From NCBI GenBank assembly GCA_003343605.1, contig QAKW01000024.1, forward strand, positions 1-8,235: DNA of 8,235 nucleotides. Direction: 5' to 3'. Source of the stretch: Clostridiales bacterium (lineage in GTDB: Bacteria > Bacillota > Clostridia > Oscillospirales > QAKW01). This document shows positions 1 to 5,534 of the stretch, piece by piece. Both the position numbers and the translations under genes were made by a program. Positions within the stretch are counted from its first letter, which is position 1; every line of letters begins with the position of its first letter. The notes beneath the pieces were generated by a model. It saw nothing but the letters and a program-made list of their open reading frames with translations, searched no databases and was not told the DNA's origin.

Positions 1-74
1 GCCAGCCCCAGCCGGTAGGCCGCCACCGCCGGAATCATAAAGAGCAGCGGGAGGATTAAAGTTGTAAACGTCAT
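1..74 (-). CDS. N-terminus of a small hydrophobic (phage operon) protein, cut by window edge
   Basis: An open frame starts with ATG at 74 and runs off the left edge after 24 codons. The peptide begins MTFTTLILPLLFMIPAVAAY and is almost entirely hydrophobic, so it is a signal peptide or a transmembrane helix. The start overlaps the stop of the terminase gene in an ATGA arrangement, which implies translational coupling within the late operon. An AAAGGA ribosome binding site lies 9 bases upstream, inside the terminase 3' end. In phages the gene after the large terminase is usually the portal protein, but portals are not hydrophobic at the start, so this is more likely a small membrane protein inserted between them. 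The function is unknown and only the N-terminus is seen. Confidence 0.6.
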   Translation of the reverse strand, partial: MTFTTLILPLLFMIPAVAAYRLGL

Positions 75-1408
75 ATGATCAGTTCCTTTCTGTAGCCCCC
101 CAGAGAATTGGGGGGATCATTTCTGTGCTTGCGGGCCACGCCGGGGTAGCCCGCAAGAAAATAGCGCAGTGCGTCCGGCGCATGGGTGAGCTCGTGGGGT
201 TCGGTGCAGCAGTCGCCCGGGTGCTGCGGATCCCATTGCAGCGCGGGCAGGCAGCGGATCAGGTTGCGGCAGCTCTCAAAAATGCGCAGTCGCGGGCAGG
301 GCGGCCCGCCGCGGCGCGGCGCCGGCGCAAGCCATTCGTTGAGCTGCGCCCAGCCCGCGGCGCGCGCGGCGCGCACACGGATGAGCGGAACGCCGTTTTC
401 CCGAAAGAGATCGGCAATCGAGCGGCCGGTATCCTTCTGGCGGCTCCAGAGATCGGGCGGCGCGTAGCAGGGGCAGGGCGGCTCGCCGGTCTGTCGGATC
501 CGCGCCGCCGCTTCCGATACAATCAGCCCCGGCTCATAAAGCTCCCGGTAAACATAGAAAAAGCCCTGCTCATCCTCGGCGAGAAACAGCCCCGCAAACA
601 TATCCAGCCCGTAATCCATCGCAAAATACCGCCGCCACCCGGCGGGCACCTCAAACGGCCTTATTACATGCGCCTCCCGGCTCCAGCGGGTAAAAAAGCG
701 CCCCTCCGAAAGATCCCAGTCGCCCTCCAGCAGGGCCCTGCGCTCCCGCTCGGGCAACCCCTGAAGGCGCTTGATATACTGCGGATCCCCCTTCATCAGA
801 AAGCAGTTATCCTGCACGCGGGCCGGAATAAACCGGCGGCTGCCCAGCGGGCCGCTCAGGCGCGTATCCGGCGGCGCGGGATCAATAAAGCGCGCCTTTA
901 CCCACTGATGGCCGATCCCGCCCGGGTTGGTGGTGCTTTTCATCTGGCGCGGAAAGGGCGCCGCGCCCCGCAGGCGCGATGTAAGGTAAAGGTACATCGT
1001 TTCGGTGAAATGGGTCAGCTCATCAAACCGGATCACATCGTATTCTGCCGATTGATAGCGGTAAACATCGCGCTCCTGATCGCAATAGCCGAAATCCAGA
1101 ATCGAGCCGTTGACGAAAATCCCGGTATGGCGGGAGGAAACATAATGGTAAAGCGGCCGGGGATAAAGGCCCTCCGCCGCCCGGATCAGCGAATTTTCCA
1201 GCTCCGGCAGCGTGCGCCGCAGCAGAAGCTGGCGGGAGCCGGGGTAGCTCAACGCATAGCAGAGCGCATCGGCGAGCTGGCCGTAGCTTTTGCCGCCGCC
1301 CGCCGCGCCCCCGAAGAGCACCTCGTCTTCCCGGGCGGTCATAAAGCGGCGCTGCAGCGGCGTTACCGTAAGCGAATATACGCGCTCAGCCATCGCACGC
1401 CCCCTCAT
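71..1408 (-). CDS. Phage terminase large subunit (packaging ATPase/nuclease)
   Basis: This is the DNA-packaging motor of tailed phages: it translocates DNA into the procapsid and cuts concatemers. Residue numbers are from the start at 1408. The N-terminal ATPase shows a Walker A motif GGAAGGGKS (33-41), a Walker B motif VIRFDE with the catalytic Glu at 130, and the coupling motif STTNPGG (158-164). The C-terminal RNase H-like nuclease shows acidic residues at AMDYG (Asp265), PPDLWS (Asp319) and HAPDALRYF (Asp411). At 445 residues the length is normal and both domains look intact. Two starts have good ribosome binding sites: the ATG at 1408 (AGGAG, 6-base gap) and MAERV at 1393 (AGGGGG, 6-base gap). 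Either one overlaps the end of the upstream small-subunit gene. Expression is probably from the promoter near 1680. Family assignment is secure; phage type is not determined. Confidence 0.95.
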   Translation of the reverse strand: MRGRAMAERVYSLTVTPLQRRFMTAREDEVLFGGAAGGGKSYGQLADALCYALSYPGSRQLLLRRTLPELENSLIRAAEGLYPRPLYHYVSSRHTGIFVNGSILDFGYCDQERDVYRYQSAEYDVIRFDELTHFTETMYLYLTSRLRGAAPFPRQMKSTTNPGGIGHQWVKARFIDPAPPDTRLSGPLGSRRFIPARVQDNCFLMKGDPQYIKRLQGLPERERRALLEGDWDLSEGRFFTRWSREAHVIRPFEVPAGWRRYFAMDYGLDMFAGLFLAEDEQGFFYVYRELYEPGLIVSEAAARIRQTGEPPCPCYAPPDLWSRQKDTGRSIADLFRENGVPLIRVRAARAAGWAQLNEWLAPAPRRGGPPCPRLRIFESCRNLIRCLPALQWDPQHPGDCCTEPHELTHAPDALRYFLAGYPGVARKHRNDPPNSLGGYRKELII

Positions 1409-1652
1409 CGCCCTCTCCTACCACCCGGATCTCAATGCTGGGCGTATCCTCCCGGGTAGGCTCCCCTTTGGAAAGCTCCCGGATCAGCTTGATCGCGTCC
1501 ATTCCGCCCTCCGCGGCCTTCTTCGCAAGAGAGAGCGCCGTAAGCTCGCTGATGGTTTTGCTTTCGCCCTCCGCAAGAGCCGCCTCCAGCTCCGGAAGGG
1601 TCATGGCGCCGGCGCGGCCGATGTCTCTGGACAGCAGCTCCAGCAGGTTCAT
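1386..1652 (-). CDS. Terminase small subunit-like protein
   Basis: An 88-residue acidic, helical protein encoded immediately upstream of, and overlapping, the large terminase. That position is where the small terminase (DNA recognition) subunit sits in tailed-phage genomes. The middle section, KTISELTALSLAKKAAEGG followed by DAIKLIRELSKGEPT, has the helix pattern common in small-terminase-like clostridial phage proteins, where a conserved 'KA-x-EG-x-x-x-AIK' helix precedes a 'G-E' tail. The C-terminus is rich in acidic residues. I chose the ATG at 1652 because a full AGGAGGTGA (1661-1669) lies just upstream. The GTG that would extend the frame to 1664 overlaps that site and is unlikely. Function is inferred mainly from context; no helix-turn-helix is obvious. 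A small scaffold-like or DUF protein is the alternative. Confidence 0.65.
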   Translation of the reverse strand: MNLLELLSRDIGRAGAMTLPELEAALAEGESKTISELTALSLAKKAAEGGMDAIKLIRELSKGEPTREDTPSIEIRVVGEGDEGACDG

Positions 1653-1675
1653 GGGTTTTCTCACCTCCTGCCCCC

Positions 1676-1707
1676 ATTATAGCGAAAACCCGGCGCACAC
1701 GGGCGAA
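1676..1707 (-). promoter_or_regulatory. Candidate promoter for the terminase operon
   Basis: A perfect minus-strand TATAAT (1676-1681) lies only 6 bases upstream of the AGGAGGTGA site of the small-subunit gene. No good -35 box is seen at 16-18 bases; the nearest TTCGCC (1702-1707) is 20 bases away. The mRNA leader would be very short, with the ribosome binding site near its 5' end. It may need an activator, or the hexamer may be chance. Confidence 0.35.
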
Positions 1708-1856
1708 CATCTTTGCAGGCGGCAAAACCCGATCCTTTTCGATGCGGCGGAGGGGGTGAAAAAGCAAAAAAATAGGCGGAAATGTCCAAAAGGCCGCGCA
1801 TTCCGCCCGCCGGGCGGCACCCGAAAGCCGGTCGAAATCCCCCGGAATCACCGCGC

Positions 1857-1894
1857 AAAAAAACGGCTCCTTCCGCATGATGCGGAAAGAGCCG
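1857..1894 (-). terminator. Rho-independent terminator on the minus strand with no visible gene upstream
   Basis: The arms CGGCTC-C-TTCCGCAT (1864-1878) and ATGCGGAA-A-GAGCCG (1880-1894) pair over 14 positions with one mismatch. Read on the minus strand the hairpin is followed by seven T (1857-1863), the classic intrinsic terminator layout. On the plus strand no U-tract follows. No minus-strand gene lies to its right before dUTPase, so it would only stop antisense transcription coming through the amidase operon. Confidence 0.8.
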
Positions 1895-1926
1895 CATGGC
1901 AGAAAGATCCAATTTGTAAAAAAATG

Positions 1927-1955
1927 TTGAAAACAGATCTTCTATCCCGTATAAT
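1927..1955 (+). promoter_or_regulatory. Sigma-A promoter of the amidase-dut operon
   Basis: TTGAAA (1927-1932) and TATAAT (1950-1955) are separated by 17 bases, a near-consensus vegetative promoter. Transcription should begin near 1962, giving a leader of about 30 bases. An A-rich stretch (1918-1924) lies just upstream. The ribosome binding site before the ATG at 1993 is modest (GCAGG, 6-base gap). Confidence 0.85.
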
Positions 1956-1992
1956 AAGATCATACATATTTATCAGAAAGAGCAGGTACATT

Positions 1993-3465
1993 ATGAAAAA
2001 AATCGTTACCCTACTGATCGCCCTTGTTACCCTTTTTTCCATGCCGGCCTTTGCTTTTGCCGATGTGGAAACGAGCCTGGAGGTCACCCCGCCGGATAAA
2101 CTTTATTATCTGGTGGGCGAAGCGCCGGATTATACCGGCGGCGTTGCGCGCTATACGGCGCAGACCGCCTTTGATTTCCCCCTTTCTGCGCAGAACTGCG
2201 CGGGCTTTGATACGTCCGCGCCCGGTGTTAAAACCGTTACGGTCAGCCAAAACGGCCTGCAGGCCTATTTCAACATCGTGGTTTTTCAGGATGGCGAGCC
2301 CATTTCCGAAATGCGGGATATTGCCCGCGCCCACTGGGCCTATGGCTTTCTCGGCGCCTGCATGAAAGCAGGCATCTTCAAAGGCAATGATGACCAGACC
2401 ATCCGGGCCGATTCCCCCATCACCCGCGCGGAGATGGCCGAAATCATCTACCGCAGCTATCAGCATGATCCGCGCGCGATGGAAGAGAGCCCCGATGCCC
2501 TTCCGCCGTTTTCCGACGTGCAGGAGGAAAGCTGGTATTTCGAGGCGGTAGACGCCTGCCGCAAAGCCGGGATCATCCGCGGCGTCGATCCTGAGACCTT
2601 TGATCCCGAAAGCCCCATCACCCGGGAAGACGCTGTTTTGATGCTGATGCGCATCCAGTATACCGATGCGGAATTTGATGCGCTGGATATTGAGGCGCAG
2701 ATCGCCGCCAGCGGCCTTGCGCCCGCCGATTTCGATCAGGTTTCCACCTATGCCCGCGCGGCGATGGCCCTGGCGCTGGGCAAGGTGGTTTTCGGGGATG
2801 AAAACGGCCGTCTTACGCCCCGCGATTCCATTACCCGCGGGGAAAGCGCCGCCATTTTCAAGCGCCTTTTTATGAACGATTATGAGTGGGTGGCGCCGGC
2901 CGAGCCCGTTAAAACCCCGCTGGTCTATCTCTCCCCTTCCAATCAGTTCGCCAATCAGTATACCGGCGTCGATACCACCGAAGGCGAGCAGATGTACCGC
3001 GTGGGCGAGGTGGTCAAGCGGATTCTCGAAGAGCAGGGCTATCAGGTCGTGATGCCCGGGCGCGAGGTAGGGATCCGCGACCGGAGCCTGGCGGCCAACG
3101 AAATGGGCGCCGACGTATATCTGGCCATCCATTCCAATGCGGGCGGCGGTACCGGTACCCGCGGCTTCTATAACGGCGCGAATCCGGGCTCCAAAGAAAT
3201 GTCCTATGAGGTATTCAACCGTGTTGCCGCCCTCACCGGCACCGTGGGCCGCGAGCCCAAGGAAGATTACCTCTGCCTGCAGGGCGGCAACGGAACCCCC
3301 TTCATCGAGGTGGGCTGGCCGAAGGTGGCCAACCTGCTGCTGGAGGTGGAATTCCACGATAATACCGCCGGCGCACAGTGGATCGTGGCCCACACCGAAG
3401 AGCTCGGCCGGGCAATCGCAGAAGGCATTATCGCCTATTGCGAAACCTATGTGAGGGCTTCATAA
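1993..3465 (+). CDS. Secreted SLH-domain N-acetylmuramoyl-L-alanine amidase-like cell-wall protein
   Basis: A 490-residue exported protein. Residues 1-24 are a signal peptide (MKK, hydrophobic core, AFAFA). Residues ~28-96 look like a bacterial Ig-like (Big_3-type) domain. Three S-layer homology repeats follow (~105-155, 172-222, 245-292), each ending in a TRAE/TRED/TRGE motif, and they would hold the protein on the cell-wall polysaccharide. Residues ~308-488 resemble Amidase_3 zinc amidases, which cleave the MurNAc-L-Ala bond of peptidoglycan. The metal-site Glu (E330 or E332), the His of AIHSNAG (H380) and the catalytic Glu in LEVEFHDN (E451) are present. The usual first zinc His of the DPGHGG motif is replaced by LSPSNQFAN (313-321), as I recall for a known SLH-amidase subgroup. 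The activity is therefore probable but not certain. The start follows a strong promoter; dut follows after one base. Confidence 0.88.
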   Translation: MKKIVTLLIALVTLFSMPAFAFADVETSLEVTPPDKLYYLVGEAPDYTGGVARYTAQTAFDFPLSAQNCAGFDTSAPGVKTVTVSQNGLQAYFNIVVFQDGEPISEMRDIARAHWAYGFLGACMKAGIFKGNDDQTIRADSPITRAEMAEIIYRSYQHDPRAMEESPDALPPFSDVQEESWYFEAVDACRKAGIIRGVDPETFDPESPITREDAVLMLMRIQYTDAEFDALDIEAQIAASGLAPADFDQVSTYARAAMALALGKVVFGDENGRLTPRDSITRGESAAIFKRLFMNDYEWVAPAEPVKTPLVYLSPSNQFANQYTGVDTTEGEQMYRVGEVVKRILEEQGYQVVMPGREVGIRDRSLAANEMGADVYLAIHSNAGGGTGTRGFYNGANPGSKEMSYEVFNRVAALTGTVGREPKEDYLCLQGGNGTPFIEVGWPKVANLLLEVEFHDNTAGAQWIVAHTEELGRAIAEGIIAYCETYVRAS

Positions 3466-3466
3466 G

Positions 3467-3898
3467 ATGGAAATTAAAGTGCAGAAACTGCGTCCCGATG
3501 CGATTTTGCCGGTCTATGGCTCCGCAAGCGCCGCAGGGGCGGATCTGAGCAGCGTGGAAACCCGCACCATCGCGCCGGGAGAAACGGCGCTGATCCACAC
3601 CGGCCTTGCGCTGGAAATTCCGGAAGGCTACGGCGGCTTTATCTTTGCCCGCAGCGGCCTTGCCACAAAGCGCGGCCTTGCCCCGGCCAATAAGGTTGGG
3701 GTGATCGATGCCGATTACCGCGGCGAAATTCTGATTTCGCTCTTTAACCAGAGCGCATCTCCCCAAACCATCGAGCAGGGCGAGCGGATCGCCCAGCTTG
3801 TTCTACTCGCCTGCCCGCAGGCGCGGTTTTGCGAAGCAGAGCGCCTTTCCGCCACCATCCGCGCCGAAGGCGGCTTCGGCTCTACCGGCAAACAATAA
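3467..3898 (+). CDS. dut: Deoxyuridine 5'-triphosphate nucleotidohydrolase (dUTPase)
   Basis: Hydrolyses dUTP to dUMP and pyrophosphate, which keeps uracil out of DNA and feeds dTMP synthesis. It is a cytosolic homotrimeric enzyme. All five trimeric-dUTPase motifs are visible in order in the 143 residues: motif 1 AGADLSS, motif 2 ARSGLA (phosphate binding), motif 3 GVIDADYRGEI (uracil pocket and catalytic Asp), motif 4 GERIAQLVL, and the flexible C-terminal motif 5 GGFGSTG that closes over the substrate. Length is typical and the gene looks complete. The ATG at 3467 is one base after the amidase stop with a GAGGG site 9 bases upstream, so the two genes share a transcript. dUTPases also occur in prophages, but here the context is a host cell-wall gene, so either origin is possible. 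Confidence 0.96.
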   Translation: MEIKVQKLRPDAILPVYGSASAAGADLSSVETRTIAPGETALIHTGLALEIPEGYGGFIFARSGLATKRGLAPANKVGVIDADYRGEILISLFNQSASPQTIEQGERIAQLVLLACPQARFCEAERLSATIRAEGGFGSTGKQ

Positions 3899-3904
3899 AT
3901 TATA

Positions 3905-3946
3905 AAATATGCCCGCGGGGGCTTTCGGCACCCCGCGGGCATATTT
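3905..3946. terminator. Bidirectional terminator after dut
   Basis: A perfect 16-bp stem, AAATATGCCCGCGGGG (3905-3920) with CCCCGCGGGCATATTT (3931-3946), has a 10-base loop. The A/T ends serve as U-tracts in both directions. It lies seven bases after the dut stop and is the first of two terminators between convergent genes. Confidence 0.9.
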
Positions 3947-3951
3947 ATTTC

Positions 3952-3984
3952 AAAAGCGCGTACCTATAGAAGGTACGCGCTTTT
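3952..3984. terminator. Second bidirectional terminator, overlapping the SLOG gene stop
   Basis: A perfect 14-bp stem, AAAAGCGCGTACCT (3952-3965) with AGGTACGCGCTTTT (3971-3984), has a 5-base loop. The flanking A and T runs serve either strand. It overlaps the stop codon of the minus-strand SLOG gene and probably terminates that transcript, with the hairpin at 3905-3946 as a second barrier. Confidence 0.88.
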
Positions 3985-4312
3985 ATGTTATTCTTTTTTT
4001 ATAAATCATCACCGGCTTGTTGCACCCGGCGCAGTAATCGATAATTGCGCTTACCCCGCGTGATTTGCCGTCCCAGAAGGCCAGGATCATATCACAGTAA
4101 TCAAGCATCCGCCGGCTGGGCAGCCCGCCGGTTTGCCGGCTTTCCGCCGGAAAGGCTGTATAATGAAGCCCCGCCTGCTTCGCATGTGCTTTTAAAAGCG
4201 CCTCCAGATCCGCACCGCTGCAAACAATTTCGTCTGCCGCGGCCGGAATATACCGCGCCAAATCCTCTCGGGTGATTTTCAGCCCGCGGGAGCCAACAAC
4301 GCCAAGTTTCAT
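3983..4312 (-). CDS. Small SLOG-superfamily (YspA/DUF2493-like) putative nucleotide-binding protein
   Basis: A 109-residue Rossmann-like protein. The N-terminal strand and glycine loop KLGVVGSRGL (2-11), the later DYCDMILAFWDGKSRG (71-86) and the closing NKPVMIYKK (98-106) are typical of the single-domain SLOG proteins common in Firmicutes. These are thought to bind nucleotides or nucleotide-derived ligands; no reaction can be assigned. The usual second glycine-rich loop (SGGAxGVD) is here CSGADLEAL (31-39), missing a Gly and the Gly-x-Asp, so ligand binding may be altered. I chose the ATG at 4312 because AGGA sits 8 bases upstream; the ATG at 4318 is too close to that site. It is transcribed divergently from the XRE genes from a very strong promoter. 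Confidence 0.8.
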   Translation of the reverse strand: MKLGVVGSRGLKITREDLARYIPAAADEIVCSGADLEALLKAHAKQAGLHYTAFPAESRQTGGLPSRRMLDYCDMILAFWDGKSRGVSAIIDYCAGCNKPVMIYKKRIT

Positions 4313-4339
4313 CTGCATATTCCTCTCTTTTTACCTGAA

Positions 4340-4439
4340 TTGACCCGGGTTTCACGACTTTTGATAAAATTATTATATCATATCGTTTTTCGATGTCAAC
4401 TCAATTGGGGTGATCTTTTTCGGAATTATTGGCTAAAAT
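4340..4439 (+). promoter_or_regulatory. Candidate promoters for the tandem XRE genes
   Basis: Two weaker options exist. TTGACC (4340-4345) and GATAAA (4363-4368) are 17 bases apart and overlap the opposing SLOG promoter, so the two would compete. Nearer the gene, TAAAAT (4434-4439) has only a poor TGATCT at 17 bases. I cannot choose between them from sequence. Confidence 0.35.
4372..4399 (-). promoter_or_regulatory. Near-consensus sigma-A promoter (extended -10) for the SLOG gene
   Basis: On the minus strand a perfect TTGACA (4394-4399) and a perfect TATAAT (4372-4377) are 16 bases apart, with an extended -10 TG one base before the hexamer. The spacer contains the dyad ATCG-TTTTT-CGAT (4382-4394), which could be an operator. 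A second palindrome ACCCGGGT (4343-4350) lies downstream in the leader. A promoter this strong next to two regulators suggests repression. Confidence 0.88.
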
Positions 4440-4472
4440 AAAATTAACTACAAAGAGTTAGGAGGGATCAAA

Positions 4473-4715
4473 ATGACAATTGGAGAAGCAACCGTTAAAC
4501 GCATTTACAATCTCTGCCGGGAGCAGGGGATCACCATCAACCGGCTCGCTTACCGGAGTGGGATCACGCAATCAACGCTGAATAATATCATCAGCGGGCG
4601 CAATAAGAGCATGACGCTCTCAACACTTCAGAAAATCTGCGAAGGTCTTGAAATCGAAATTGCCGTGTTCTTTGCGGATCCGCTTTTCCATGAGCTGGAG
4701 CAGGAGCTCGAATGA
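4473..4715 (+). CDS. XRE/Cro-type helix-turn-helix regulator, copy 1
   Basis: An 80-residue single-domain DNA-binding protein of the lambda-repressor-like fold. The five-helix domain fills nearly the whole chain. The HTH is NRLAYRSGITQSTLNNIISG (residues 23-42), with the recognition helix QSTLNNIISGRN. A short C-terminal tail, FFADPLFHELEQELE, resembles that of a widespread clostridial XRE type. An AGGAGG site lies 7 bases before the ATG. It is followed after 66 bases by a close paralog (49 of 80 residues identical). The targets are unknown; the divergent SLOG promoter with its dyad is the nearest candidate. No sensor or protease domain is present, so it may respond through dimerisation or protein level only. 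Confidence 0.93.
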   Translation: MTIGEATVKRIYNLCREQGITINRLAYRSGITQSTLNNIISGRNKSMTLSTLQKICEGLEIEIAVFFADPLFHELEQELE

Positions 4716-4781
4716 GCGATGCCGCCGCTTCGGGGGCAGGCGGAATTCGGCAAAAAAAATCAAGTAAGGAGGTAACCGGCG

Positions 4782-5024
4782 ATGAAAATAGGTCAGGCGG
4801 TCAAAGAGCGCATTCTGCAGCTTTGCAGTGAACGGAAAATCACTGTAAACAGGCTTGCCATATTAAGCGGGCTTACCCAGTCGACCCTCAACAACATTAT
4901 CAGCGGACGAAACAACAGCGTCACCGCCGCAACGATTCAAAAAATATGCGATGGATTAGGCATTACACATCGAGAATTTTACAACGACCCGCTCTTTGAC
5001 TACATCGAGCAGGAACTCCGCTGA
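4782..5024 (+). CDS. XRE/Cro-type helix-turn-helix regulator, copy 2
   Basis: An 80-residue paralog of the preceding gene, co-directional and probably co-transcribed. The stretch TQSTLNNIISGRN, which covers the recognition helix, is identical in both proteins, so both probably bind the same DNA sites. Differences concentrate in helices 1-2 and near residues 59-68, where dimer contacts or a ligand response could differ. It has its own strong AAGGAGG site with a 9-base gap. The 66-base spacer contains a small GC hairpin (CCGCC 4722-4726 with GGCGG 4739-4743) that may tune relative expression. Duplicated single-domain regulators can form heterodimers or act as repressor and antagonist, but nothing here shows which. 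The gene ends in front of a perfect bidirectional terminator. Confidence 0.93.
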   Translation: MKIGQAVKERILQLCSERKITVNRLAILSGLTQSTLNNIISGRNNSVTAATIQKICDGLGITHREFYNDPLFDYIEQELR

Positions 5025-5027
5025 TGG

Positions 5028-5059
5028 AAACAGGCCCGGCCTCAGAGCCGGGCCTGTTT
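5028..5059. terminator. Bidirectional terminator between convergent XRE and winged-helix genes
   Basis: A perfect 13-bp stem (5028-5040 with 5047-5059; core AACAGGCCCGGC / GCCGGGCCTGTT) has the loop CTCAGA. The arms end in AAA and TTT. It lies 3 bases after the stop of the second XRE gene and 8 bases beyond the stop of the minus-strand gene, so it serves both. Confidence 0.85.
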
Positions 5060-5067
5060 GCGTTGCC

Positions 5068-5388
5068 CTATGTAGGCGGCGGGCTTTTTGCCGCGGCGCG
5101 GGCGTCCCAGCAGAGCCGGTAGCCGTTGGAGGTCTGCCGGAAATAACGGCCGCTTTCTACATAACGGTTAAACGATTGGATCATCCCGGCTTCCTCCAGC
5201 TCCCTCAGCGCGCGGCGGACCGTACTTTCCCCTAGGTGGCAGCGCCGGGCAAGCGTTGCCACCGCGCAGGTGCAGGTTCCGCTGCGTTTGCAGAAGCTGG
5301 CGATCGTTGCGGCTACCCGGAAGGCGGCGGGTGAAACCGGCAGATCTAGAAATTCATCCGGAATTCTGGTATAATAATTGCTGTTCAT
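5068..5388 (-). CDS. Winged helix-turn-helix DNA-binding protein (replication-initiator/GntR-like fold)
   Basis: A 106-residue protein. Residues ~20-95 form a winged helix: helix 1 SPAAFRVAATIASF, an HTH VATLARRCHLGESTVRRALR (43-62), a continuing LEEAGMI helix and a wing with FNRYVESGRYFRQTSNGYRL. The N-terminal YYTRIPDEFLDLPVSPAAFR resembles the opening of single-domain wHTH proteins related to plasmid RepA-type initiators and phage helix-turn-helix proteins. It may be a regulator or an orphaned element-borne protein. Four cysteines (33, 39, 41, 50) cluster around the HTH, possibly redox or metal sensing. I chose the ATG at 5388, although the frame is open up to 5643, because a consensus promoter sits immediately upstream and the N-terminal extension is low-complexity. 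There is no ribosome binding site before this start (see promoter). Confidence 0.8.
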   Translation of the reverse strand: MNSNYYTRIPDEFLDLPVSPAAFRVAATIASFCKRSGTCTCAVATLARRCHLGESTVRRALRELEEAGMIQSFNRYVESGRYFRQTSNGYRLCWDARAAAKSPPPT

Positions 5389-5395
5389 AGATTCG

Positions 5396-5424
5396 ATTAT
5401 ACCGTTCGGGGGTCCGGGCGTCAA
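5396..5424 (-). promoter_or_regulatory. Sigma-A promoter giving a probable leaderless mRNA
   Basis: On the minus strand TTGACG (5419-5424) and TATAAT (5396-5401) are 17 bases apart. Only seven bases (5389-5395) separate the -10 box from the ATG, so the expected start of transcription, 5389 or 5388, coincides with the A of the start codon. No Shine-Dalgarno sequence is present. Confidence 0.82.
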
Positions 5425-5445
5425 GAAAAATCGTTCGACATCAGG

Positions 5446-5492
5446 GCCGGGCTGCCCGCGCATTTTGTAAAAAAAGTGCCCGGCTGCCCGCT
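5446..5492 (+). repeat. Pair of GC-rich 15-base repeats within a larger inverted repeat
   Basis: GCCGGGCTGCCCGCG (5446-5460) and GCCCGGCTGCCCGCT (5478-5492) match at 13 of 15 positions. They are flanked by the inverted pair ATCAGGG (5440-5446) and CCCTGAT (5496-5502). Copy 1 contains the near-palindrome CGGGCTGCCCG. The role is unknown; it may be regulatory for the divergent wHTH promoter nearby. Confidence 0.5.
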
Positions 5493-5534
5493 TCGCCCTG
5501 ATTATTCTCTTTCTCTTTTTATTCTTATTTATTT

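Larger units (their letters stand above)
1653..1992. other. Gene-free divergent region between phage operon and amidase operon
   Basis: No convincing gene is present in these 340 bases. They hold the terminase ribosome binding site and its TATAAT, a GC-rich palindrome CCGCCCGCCGGGCGG (1803-1817), a minus-strand terminator (1857-1894) and the sigma-A promoter of the amidase (1927-1955). The remaining sequence, about 1710-1800, shows no structure I can interpret. This is the likely boundary between phage-derived and host DNA. Confidence 0.6.

Noticed and set aside
125..1459. Long 444-codon open frame on the plus strand opposite the terminase
   Set aside because: It is antisense to a terminase with intact motifs. 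Its product is a low-complexity Arg/Ala/Pro-rich sequence with no recognisable domain, a typical shadow of a GC-rich gene.
2011..3393. 460-codon minus-strand open frame opposite the SLH amidase
   Set aside because: The plus-strand frame encodes a signal peptide, SLH repeats and amidase motifs. The minus frame is a compositional shadow.
5461..5492. Minus-strand terminator (GC-rich segment then T7)
   Set aside because: The GC-rich part does not form a proper stem directly before the T-run on that strand.
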